Shown: in pieces, positions 32,759 through 40,700 of the stretch | Layout of the letters: each line of letters opens with the position of its first letter | Position numbering within the stretch: the first letter of the stretch is position 1 | Assembly (NCBI GenBank): GCA_937873655.1 | Contig: CALMYQ010000137.1 | Location: forward strand, 1-42,003 | DNA length: 42,003 nucleotides | Origin: an uncultured Lewinella sp. | GTDB taxonomy: Bacteria; Bacteroidota; Bacteroidia; Chitinophagales; Saprospiraceae | Direction of reading: 5' to 3' | The notes under the pieces: generated by a model | The model's input: only the letters and a program-made list of their open reading frames with translations | Told to the model about the DNA's origin: nothing | The model's database searches: none | Position numbers and translations under genes: made by a program

Positions 32759-34102
32759 ATGTTAATTGAATTCGCAGCTACCAACTTCCGTTCTATAAAA
32801 GAACGACAAGTGCTTTCTATGTTACCCTCTGAGCGGGTTAAACTAGAAAAGCGAAAGAATGCATTGTTTAATGTGCCCGGATACAAAAATTTGGATATAT
32901 TGACTTTGGCAGGTATTTGGGGGCGGAACAGTTCTGGAAAGTCCAATCTGATAAAAGCCTTCAAAGCTATGAAGTGGCTTGTTTTAAAATCTCATACCTT
33001 TACTTATGGTGATTCTCTTAAAGCTAACGAATCTTTTGCATTTGATGTTAAATATCATGACATGCCAACCCTCTTCGAAATGGATTTTGTTGGAGAGGAT
33101 TGGAAAAGATATTTTTATTTAATAGAATTTGATGAAAAAGAGATTTATAAAGAAGAGTTACATTATTATGTAATAAGCGATCAGGAAAAGACTACCCGAC
33201 GTAAACTCTATGTTCGTCATAAAGGCGACACGATCACTTATGGAGAGGACTTTAGAGGTTTTCGTAAAGTTGTTGAAGAAAGAACCCTACCCAATGTTTT
33301 GTTCTTATCAAAATCAGTACAAGAAAACAATGCCTTTTTGAATCCTGTCTTTGACTTTTTCAAAATGGGATTTGCAGTTAGCGATTTTACTGAACATCAA
33401 ATTGATTTTCAGTCCCGCTATTTTGCAAAAATCGCAGGTGAGGATAATCAAAAGGATTTGGAAATACTTAATAACGCCCTCAAAAGTATTGATACGGGAA
33501 TTTTACAACTGGAAATTGAAAAGACGAATAAGCTTCCAAAAAATATTATTATTGAACCCGAAGATGAGCTTAATGAAAAACAGATTAAAGAGCGTGAAAT
33601 GTTCATTGATATTTTTAAGACAGAGATTAAAGCTGTTCATAGAGTCTTTGAAGGGAATAATGAAATTGGAATTGAACGGAGAGCATTACAAGAAGAATCA
33701 GAAGGTACCAGAAAATTTATTGCAGTTTTTTCGGCTTTTATGCAAATCATCAAAAAGGGGAATCTTTTTGTAGTAGATGAGTTTGACAAAAGTTTTCATC
33801 CGCTATTAACTAAAACGCTCATTTTACTGCTGGCTAATCCGAGGATTAATAAGAATGGTGCACAGTTAATCTTTACAACGCATGATGCAGACCTTATGGA
33901 CGTTCTGGACAATGATCAGATCAACTTATTGCAGAAAGATGAATACGGAGCAACAGAAATTTACGCGGTTTCCGATATTCGGGGGCTACGAGGAGATGTA
34001 TCAATAGCCAAACGATATTTGCGAGGTGAGTTAGAAGCTATTCCTACCATAAACCATTCAGCCATTAACCGGAGCCTCGAAGTTTATTATCATGACAACT
34101 AA
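32759..34102 (+). CDS. AAA15-family ATPase (RloA/OLD-like), defence-associated type
   Basis: 447 residues. N-terminal MLIEFAATNFRSIKERQVLSM is typical of AAA15/AAA_21 ATPases of the SMC/ABC class. Walker A is GRNSSGKS (55-62), the signature region is near ALQEESEGTRKFI, Walker B is LFVVDEFDKSFHP, and the H-loop is LIFTTHDADLMD. The central coiled region is at about 230-300. COG1106 proteins of this type are often paired with RloB or other nuclease-like partners in anti-phage systems. Here the overlapping downstream frame (34092) stops after ten residues, so the partner is gone. Strongly AT-rich compared with both flanks, suggesting horizontal acquisition. Confidence 0.9.
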   Translation: MLIEFAATNFRSIKERQVLSMLPSERVKLEKRKNALFNVPGYKNLDILTLAGIWGRNSSGKSNLIKAFKAMKWLVLKSHTFTYGDSLKANESFAFDVKYHDMPTLFEMDFVGEDWKRYFYLIEFDEKEIYKEELHYYVISDQEKTTRRKLYVRHKGDTITYGEDFRGFRKVVEERTLPNVLFLSKSVQENNAFLNPVFDFFKMGFAVSDFTEHQIDFQSRYFAKIAGEDNQKDLEILNNALKSIDTGILQLEIEKTNKLPKNIIIEPEDELNEKQIKEREMFIDIFKTEIKAVHRVFEGNNEIGIERRALQEESEGTRKFIAVFSAFMQIIKKGNLFVVDEFDKSFHPLLTKTLILLLANPRINKNGAQLIFTTHDADLMDVLDNDQINLLQKDEYGATEIYAVSDIRGLRGDVSIAKRYLRGELEAIPTINHSAINRSLEVYYHDN

Positions 34103-34124
34103 GCGGAAAGATAAAACCTATTAA
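34092..34124 (+). pseudogene. Truncated partner gene of the AAA15 ATPase
   Basis: An ATG overlapping the ATPase stop by 11 bases (ATGACAACTAA) opens the frame MTTKRKDKTY-stop. A short basic start and an overlap of this kind are what RloB-type partners show, but ten residues are too few to prove identity. The sequence after the stop is unrelated in this frame. Confidence 0.4.
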
Positions 34125-34134
34125 TCAGTCACAG

Positions 34135-34404
34135 TTGGCACTCCAGATTGCGGTGAATGATGGTAATGCTTTTTCGATCGGACCAGAAAAGGCACTTTGT
34201 TTTGAAATAAAGAATGCATCTGGACAATCTTTCTTCCCTGTTAATAAAATTGAAATGGAGTTTCCCAATGATTATCAACCCATGTTATTTCATTATGAAT
34301 TGCCTCCTCAAGAAGAAGACCCTTTAATTTTAATTTTTAAGGATCCACGAGAAGGAGTGAAAAGTAGCCAATTGTTATTTATTCTTAACCAGAGTTCCTC
34401 TTGA
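34135..34404 (+). CDS. Hypothetical protein, possibly a C-terminal gene fragment
   Basis: 89 residues if the TTG at 34135 is used; the frame is open and protein-like further up to 34096 (QLSGKIKPINQSQ), which suggests loss of a 5' part. The sequence looks like a beta-sandwich: LQIAVNDGNAFSIGPEKALCFEIKNASGQSFFP. No signal peptide or known motif. The same AT-rich composition as the ATPase gene places it in the inserted segment. I do not recognise the family. Confidence 0.45.
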   Translation: MALQIAVNDGNAFSIGPEKALCFEIKNASGQSFFPVNKIEMEFPNDYQPMLFHYELPPQEEDPLILIFKDPREGVKSSQLLFILNQSSS

Positions 34405-34554
34405 AACCTCAGCTTTCACCGATTCCCCGGTTGTGGAACGTATTTCGTTTTCCAAACATAAACCTTCCCGGTTGCTTCAGCTTTACGAAAGCCGCAAACT
34501 TTCGCAAAGCCGGATAAATGAAACTTATTTCCCATATTTTGCATTCGGTTAAAA

Positions 34555-34565
34555 TCAAATTCGTA
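34555..34565 (+). promoter_or_regulatory. Weak AraC-operator-like match before the [2Fe-2S] subunit gene
   Basis: TCAAATTCGTA matches 10 of 11 positions of TGAAATTCGTA in the candidate operators, 61 bp before the ATG at 34626, and runs into TATTTTG, a shortened -7 box. Single half-site only. Confidence 0.35.
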
Positions 34566-34625
34566 TTTTGCACCAGCATACAAAATCTTTATTGTCACCC
34601 AACTACCTTCAATAATCTCAATATT

Positions 34626-35081
34626 ATGGCAATCTTCAACCTCAATATCAACGGAAAAAAACAACAGGTCGACGTTGACCCGGCAACCCCCATGCTTTGG
34701 GTATTGCGCGATCACCTCAACCTGGTCGGCACCAAGTACGGTTGCGGCATCGCGCAATGCGGCGCCTGCACCATTAACCTGGGCGATATCGCCATGCGGT
34801 CCTGCCAACTGCCCGTCTCACAAGTGGGCAACCAGGCCGTTACCACCATCGAAGGCCTGTCGGACGACGGCGATCATCCGCTGCAACAAGCGTGGCTCGA
34901 ACACGATGTGCCCCAATGCGGCTATTGCCAGGCCGGACAGATCATGAACGCTGCAGCTTTGCTGAAAGCCAATCCGCACCCTTCCGACGAGGAGATCGAA
35001 GCGGCTATGAACGGCAATATCTGCCGGTGCGGCACCTACATCCGCATCAAGGCGGCGATCAAGACGGCTTCTGCCGGTTGA
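34626..35081 (+). CDS. [2Fe-2S] subunit of molybdenum hydroxylase (IorA-like)
   Basis: 151 residues from the ATG at 34626; the frame is open to 34518 but the upstream part has no similarity and the family begins at MAIFNLNINGK. Plant-type ferredoxin cluster ligands: GCGIAQCGACTI with RSC at ~61. The second, all-helical cluster domain has QCGYCQAGQ and ICRCGTY. This is the isoquinoline 1-oxidoreductase alpha / CoxS type that passes electrons from the Mo site to an external acceptor. It has no signal peptide and is probably exported piggyback with the Tat-bearing large subunit. It may serve both large subunits in this window. Confidence 0.95.
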   Translation: MAIFNLNINGKKQQVDVDPATPMLWVLRDHLNLVGTKYGCGIAQCGACTINLGDIAMRSCQLPVSQVGNQAVTTIEGLSDDGDHPLQQAWLEHDVPQCGYCQAGQIMNAAALLKANPHPSDEEIEAAMNGNICRCGTYIRIKAAIKTASAG

Positions 35082-35085
35082 GGAG

Positions 35086-35109
35086 TTCATTGTTTCATTG
35101 TTTCATTGT
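35086..35109. repeat. 8-nt repeat TTCATTGT, three copies
   Basis: Three perfect octamers begin four bases after the stop codon of the [2Fe-2S] subunit gene, in the 90-bp space before the large subunit. Same word as after cbpM (11088-11103). Confidence 0.85.
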
Positions 35110-35171
35110 TTTGTGTCTCGCTGTTTTACTGCTGCCTGACCGGGGGGCATTAAAATTAAAAAAATCGGAAA

Positions 35172-37367
35172 ATGACTATCGTAAAAACAACATACGGAAG
35201 GCGTTCATTTTTGAAAACGTCAACCCTCGCGGGCGGCGGCATGGTGCTCGGCTTCAGCTGGCTGGCCTCCTGCAAACCCGCTACCGCTGAGGAAATCCTG
35301 AGCATGCCCAAAGAATGGTTCGACATCAACGGGTTTCTGAAAATAGGCGAAAACGGCCTGGTGACCATCATGTCGCCCAACCCCGAGATCGGGCAGAACG
35401 TCAAAACCTCTATGCCCATGATCATCGCCGAAGAACTCGACATAGACTGGAAAAATGTTCTGGTCGAACAGGCGCCGCTCAATACAGATATCTTCACCAG
35501 GCAGGTGGCCGGCGGCAGCCAATCCATCCGTCAAGGGTGGCAGGGGCTTCGCATGGCCGGCGCTACCGCCCGGAAAATGCTCCGCCAGGCAGCGGCCGAG
35601 GCGTGGCAGGTGCCCCTGGAAGAAGTGACCACCGAGGCCGGGATGTTGCACCACAAAAACAGCGGCAAATCGGCGGGCTACGGCGAAATGGCTTCAGCGG
35701 CTGCCAATATCCCCGTGCCGGAAGAAGTGGAACTGAAGGACATCAAGGACTTCAAGATCATCGGCACTTCCCGCAAGAACGTGGACGGCAGGAAGATCGT
35801 GACCGGTCAACCGCTGTTCGGACTCGATTATCGCCGCGACGGCATGCTCATCGCCATGATCGTGCACGCTCCGGCCTTCGGTATGAAACTCAAATCGGTT
35901 GACGACTCAGGCGCGCGCGCCATGCCGGGCATCAAGGATGTTTTCACCATGAACACCTATGAAGAAGGTTACGAAATGCAATGGTGCGATACAGCCGGGT
36001 TCAAGGAAATGGTGGTCGTGGTCGGCAATTCCACCTGGGAGGTGATGAATGCCAAGAAATCGCTGAAAATTGAATGGGAATCGCCCGCAGACCTGGAAAG
36101 TACCGCCGGGCATATGACCAAAATGGCGGAAGCAGGCCCAAGTCTGGCAAAGGTAGTCCGCAAGGACGGCGACCCGGAAGCGGCCTTCAAAAACGCCGCT
36201 CAGATCCTCGAGCGCAATTATTCGGCCCCCTTCCTGGCGCACAACACCATGGAACCGATGAACTTCTTCGCCCATGTGACGGCGGATAAGGCCGAATTGG
36301 TCGGACCGATCCAGACGCCGGAGTCTATGGAGAAAAGCGTCGCTGCTCGCCTCGGCCTGCCGCTCGATAAGGTAGACATCCAGATGACCCGTCAGGGCGG
36401 CGGCTTCGGCCGTCGGCTTTACGGCCATTTTCTGGTCGAAGCCGCGGTTATTTCCCGGAAAATGAGTGCGCCGGTCAAGCTGGTGTATACCCGCGAAGAT
36501 GACATGACCTTCGGCAATTACCGCCCGGCCTACTACGTCACTTACCGCGCCGCCCTGGATGAGAACAAGAACCTCCTCGCCTTCCACGTAAGGGCCGGCG
36601 GTATTCCTGAAAGTCCCATCGCAGCCAACCGTTTCCCGGCGGGCGCTATCGATAATTACCTCGCCGAGGAATGGGCCATGGAGTCCAATATCTCGGTTGG
36701 AGCCTTCCGGGCGCCGAGGTCAAACTTCATTGCCGGCGCCGAGCAGGCTTTTCTGGACGAACTCGCCGAAACCATGGGTAAAGACCCCATAGAATTCCGT
36801 TTGGGGTTGCTGGAAAGGGCCAAAACCAACCCGGTCGGCGATCGGAACGACTACGAGGCTGCCCGATACGCCGGTGTGCTGGAGCTGGTGCGCGACAAGT
36901 CGGAATGGGGCAAGGAAACCCCCAATGTACACCGGGGCGTCTCCGCTTACTTCTGCCACAATTCCTACGTCGCGCAGGTGATGGACCTGGCGATTGAAAA
37001 CGGAAAACCCATCGTGAAAAAGGTCCATTGCGCCGTGGATTGCGGCATCGTCATCAACCCGGATGCGGCGACCAACCTCGCCGAAGGCGGTATCGTTGAC
37101 GGCATCGGCCACGCCCTGTACAGTGCCATGACCTTCAAGGAAGGCGTGCCGGAACAAACCAATTTCGATAAATATCGCCTGATTCGCCACAGCGAAGCGC
37201 CCAAAGCGATCGACGTGCATTTCGTCAAGAACGAAATCGACCCGACCGGCCTCGGTGAACCGCTGAATCCGCCGATCGTCGGAGCGCTGGCCAATGCACT
37301 CTACAAAGCGACCGGCACGCGTTTCTACGAACAACCCTTCCTGGGCAGCAAACAGGTGTTGGGGTAG
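35172..37367 (+). CDS. Molybdopterin-binding subunit of a periplasmic molybdenum hydroxylase, paralogue 2 (IorB-like)
   Basis: 731 residues. The N-terminus is nearly identical to paralogue 1 (MTIVKTTYGRRSFLKT) with the same Tat signal and LASC lipobox-like end. GGGFGRR (about residue 415) and the GLGEPLNPP catalytic-Glu region are kept. It is shorter than paralogue 1 mainly because of a gap near residue 310, where paralogue 1 has NSWGGKQTVNIPAG. Immediately downstream of the [2Fe-2S] subunit gene, it forms the complete enzyme; the paralogue at 30334 lacks its own small subunit. The reaction is hydroxylation of an aldehyde or N-heterocycle using water; the substrate is unknown. Confidence 0.95.
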   Translation: MTIVKTTYGRRSFLKTSTLAGGGMVLGFSWLASCKPATAEEILSMPKEWFDINGFLKIGENGLVTIMSPNPEIGQNVKTSMPMIIAEELDIDWKNVLVEQAPLNTDIFTRQVAGGSQSIRQGWQGLRMAGATARKMLRQAAAEAWQVPLEEVTTEAGMLHHKNSGKSAGYGEMASAAANIPVPEEVELKDIKDFKIIGTSRKNVDGRKIVTGQPLFGLDYRRDGMLIAMIVHAPAFGMKLKSVDDSGARAMPGIKDVFTMNTYEEGYEMQWCDTAGFKEMVVVVGNSTWEVMNAKKSLKIEWESPADLESTAGHMTKMAEAGPSLAKVVRKDGDPEAAFKNAAQILERNYSAPFLAHNTMEPMNFFAHVTADKAELVGPIQTPESMEKSVAARLGLPLDKVDIQMTRQGGGFGRRLYGHFLVEAAVISRKMSAPVKLVYTREDDMTFGNYRPAYYVTYRAALDENKNLLAFHVRAGGIPESPIAANRFPAGAIDNYLAEEWAMESNISVGAFRAPRSNFIAGAEQAFLDELAETMGKDPIEFRLGLLERAKTNPVGDRNDYEAARYAGVLELVRDKSEWGKETPNVHRGVSAYFCHNSYVAQVMDLAIENGKPIVKKVHCAVDCGIVINPDAATNLAEGGIVDGIGHALYSAMTFKEGVPEQTNFDKYRLIRHSEAPKAIDVHFVKNEIDPTGLGEPLNPPIVGALANALYKATGTRFYEQPFLGSKQVLG

Positions 37368-37432
37368 GAATTCCTCGTTCTCAACGGAGGATTTCTGCAG
37401 AATATTCAGGAATGCGAATCAAGGGTTGAAAG

Positions 37433-37580
37433 ATCCCATTGGGATAATCGGTAGACGAATCGGGTAAGCAAGGTTCGGCATGCCGCAGATATGTAATGCG
37501 ATAACCTCATATTGCGTACCTACGGCACGCCAAAACCGCTTGATTGCCATCAAGCTACCTATATTGCGTACCTACGGCAC
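37433..37580. repeat. Hairpin-module repeat with 52-bp period
   Basis: In order: hairpin ATCCC-ATT-GGGAT (37433-37445), palindrome CGGCATGCCG (37476-37485), the 20-mer ATATTGCGTACCTACGGCAC (37509-37528), hairpin GCTTGAT-TGCC-ATCAAGC (37538-37555), and the same 20-mer again (37561-37580). The two 20-mers are identical and 52 bp apart. It looks like one and a half units of a dispersed structured repeat. Gene-free. Confidence 0.8.
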
Positions 37581-37629
37581 TTTATCTTGGATACGATTCT
37601 TACCGTATCCGGAATTCCCTTAAATAAAA

Positions 37630-37676
37630 AACGGACAATGCCCATTTCGATCGGCATTGTCCGTTCTCGTTTTTTA
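37630..37676. terminator. Strong bidirectional terminator
   Basis: AACGGACAATGCC (37630-37642) and GGCATTGTCCGTT (37653-37665) form a perfect 13-bp stem with a 10-nt loop. An A-run precedes and a T-run (TTTTTT) follows, so it works for both convergent genes, the hydroxylase (plus) and the amidohydrolase (minus). Confidence 0.93.
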
Positions 37677-37712
37677 ACATCCGGTGGCGTTACACAGCAC
37701 CAAGCATTCTCC

Positions 37713-37745
37713 GTCTGCCAAAGCTCCTTAAGAGCGGCGGCGGGC
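37713..37745 (+). repeat. Hairpin element, third copy, followed by GCATCCA heptads
   Basis: GTCTGCC, AAA, GCTC, loop CTTAA, GAGC, GGC, GGCGGGC: the same fold as at 21895 and 22038. The outer stem differs from copy 2 at two pairs, and both remain pairable in RNA as U-G. It is followed by GCATCCA/GCACCCA/GCATCCG/GCATC heptads (37747-37783) that abut the stop codon of the minus-strand amidohydrolase gene. Confidence 0.8.
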
Positions 37746-37783
37746 AGCATCCAGTATCAAGCACCCAGCATCCGGCATCAAAC

Positions 37784-40700
37784 TCATCTCTCAAAACAAC
37801 ACTGCCCCGGTACCAGCTCAAAGTGCCCGTGCGTTGCACTCAGCACCGGCCACGCGTTTCCGCTACCCGGTTGTTCAAACCAGAATTTGCCGCGCGGCTT
37901 GTTGTAATTGCCGACTTCGTTCATGGTTTCTGAGTCGAACAGGCGGCCGTTGACCATGGTATAGCGGACGGTTTCCGAATTCCGGATATTCTCCAGCGGG
38001 TTTTTATCCAGCACGATCAGGTCGGCCAGTTTGCCCGCTTTGATGGACCCGATCTGGTGATCCATGCCCAGGGAATGCGCGCCGTTGATGGTAGCGGCCT
38101 TCAGGGCTTCCATATTGGTCATGCCGCCCTGTTGCAGCATCCACAGCTCCCAGTGTGCGCCGAGCCCCTGGAGTTGGCCGTGTGCGCCCAGGTTGATCCG
38201 CACGCCGGCGTCGGTCAGTTTTTTCAGGGACCGTGAGGTCAGCATATAGCCGTTTTCGTATTCCTCTTCCGGGATCATGGTCCGGTGGCGCGACCGGCTG
38301 TCGATGATGGCGCGCGGGGTGAATTTGAGGAGCCTGGTGTTTTCCCAGACATTGGTGTGCTGGTACCAGTAGTATTCGCCGCTCACCCCGGCATAGTTGA
38401 CGATCAGGGTCGGCGTGTTCTGCGTTTCGGTTTTGGACCAGAGCGAGACGACGTCTTTTTGCAGCGGCGCCACCGGGATATTGTGTTCAACGGTGGTATG
38501 TCCGTCCACGATCATGCTCATGTTGTGGAAAAAAGTGGAGCCTCCTTCCGGTACGACCTCCAGGCCCAGTTCGCGGGCTGCCTGGATGACCTGCTGCCGT
38601 TGTTCGCGCCGGGGCTGGTTATAGCTTTTGACGGAGAATGCCCCGTAGGCTTTGGTCCGGCGAAGGGCCGAGCGGGCGTCGTCCAGGTTATTGATCACGG
38701 CCTTGAAATCGCCGTCGGCGCCGTAGATGATCACGCCGGTGGAGAACAACCTCGGGCCTACGATATTGCCCGCCTTGATCATTTCGCTGTGGCTGAACAC
38801 CATTTCCGAATTGGAGCTCGGATCGTGCGCCGTAGTGACGCCGAAAGCCAGGTTGGCGTAGTAGTACCAGTTTTGTTTGGGACTGAGTCCGAACCTGAAA
38901 TCGCCGATATGGGCGTGTGCATCGATGATGCCGGGCATGATGGTCTTGCCCTTGCATTCGATCACCTTGGCGCCGGTAGGGATCTTGACGGAGGCGCCCA
39001 CCGCCTTAATGACATTGCCCTCCACCAGCACGGTACCCCGCTCGATCACCTGATCGCCTTCCATCGTAATGATGCGGGCATTGGTGAATGCAATGGTTCC
39101 TTCGGGTTTGTCGGACGGTAGCATCAGCGGGATCTTCAGACCTGTGGTGTCCATAGGCGGCAGGCTGTCGCGGGCGCCGTCCAGGAATTTGAACCGCTCG
39201 GTCAGTTCATCCGAAAAATATTCGTTGCCCAGGGTCCAGAACAGCTTTTTGCTGTCTTTCGACCAGTGGATGTTAATGCCGGCATCCCTGGCGACCTGCG
39301 ATACGGGTACGGCCTTGGTGGAGGCGGCCAGGTCGACCGTTTTTCCCGTGTTGGGGAACGGCGCTATGTATACCTTGAACAATTCCGACCAGGCGATCCA
39401 CTTGTTGTCGGGGCTGAGCGAAAACCGCTGGGCGTATTTACCGTCGATATGTTTTTTCTCGTCGGTGCCGTCGGTCTTTACGCTGTAATAGCTTTTGGTG
39501 ATATTGCCGAGTACGAAGCCGCCGGTCTGGAAAAAGATGCGTTTGCCGTCGGCGCTGAAGACCGGGTATTCGCCTTTAGGCGTCACGAGGGTCATAACAC
39601 CGCCGGAGGCCGGGATGGTGTACAGGCCGGGTTCCTTGCAGAAGGCAAATCCCTGGTGGCCGTTGCCGTCCTCTTTTTGGAAAACAAGCGTTTTGGCGTC
39701 CGGCGAAAAGGACGGACTGCGGAAGATCCCCTTTTCGCGGGTCAGTTTTTGTTTGGCGCCGGTTGCGAGGTTCAATTTCCAAATGGCGCCCAGTTCGTCA
39801 TCGTTCCAGGTGACGTAGGCGATCTCTTTGCCGTCGGGTGAGAAGGCCGGTTCGAATTCAAAATCGGCGTCACTGGTCAGGCGGGTCGGTTTGCCGCCGG
39901 GCAGGTCCATTTTCCAGAGGTAGCCCACGGCGCTGAAGAGCAGCATTTTCTCGTCCGGTGAAGTGACGGCCTGCCGGATCACGTGCACATCGAACTGGTC
40001 TTTGAAGGCATCGTTTTTGAACCGCAGGGTTTGCGCAACCTTGGTATTGACGTTGACTTCAAAGGGTATATTCTCGGCTTTCCCGGTAGCGGCGTCCACT
40101 TTCCAGATCTTGCCCTGGCCCCAGATGACGATCTGCTTGTCGTCGGGTGTCCAGCTGAAGCCGGTATAGGCGCCGAAGATGGCCCAGGCCTCCTGCTGGT
40201 CTTTGGTCAGGCCGCTGTACAGGGGGAATTCCTGGCCCGTTTCCAGGTCCTGCACAAACAGGACGGTCTTGGTGCGCACGCGGCGGATGAAGGCCAGTTT
40301 CTTGCCGCTGTGGGAGATCTGGGGCCTGCAAGCGCCGCCGGGGCCGCCCGCGATTTCCTCGTCCTTGCCTTCCTGGCGGTCGAAGCGCTTGACCACATAG
40401 ATCTGGCTGTTGGGGTCCTTGTTGTATTGGAAAAAGCCGCCGGGGTACATATCCTCGCTGTAGTAGACGTAGCGGCCGTCGGATGAAACGGACGGCTCGT
40501 TGACGTCCTGCTGGTCGTTCTTGCGCTTGGTCAGCTGGAATCCGTCGCCGCCGGTGATATGGTACATCCACATTTCACCCGCACCCAGGGAGCGGCCGGA
40601 GGTGAAGTGCTTGCGGGCGATGAAGTACTGACCGTCGGGCATCCACGCCGGGTTATTGAGCAGGCGGAAGGATTCCTTGGTCAGCTGGGAGGGGTTGGCG

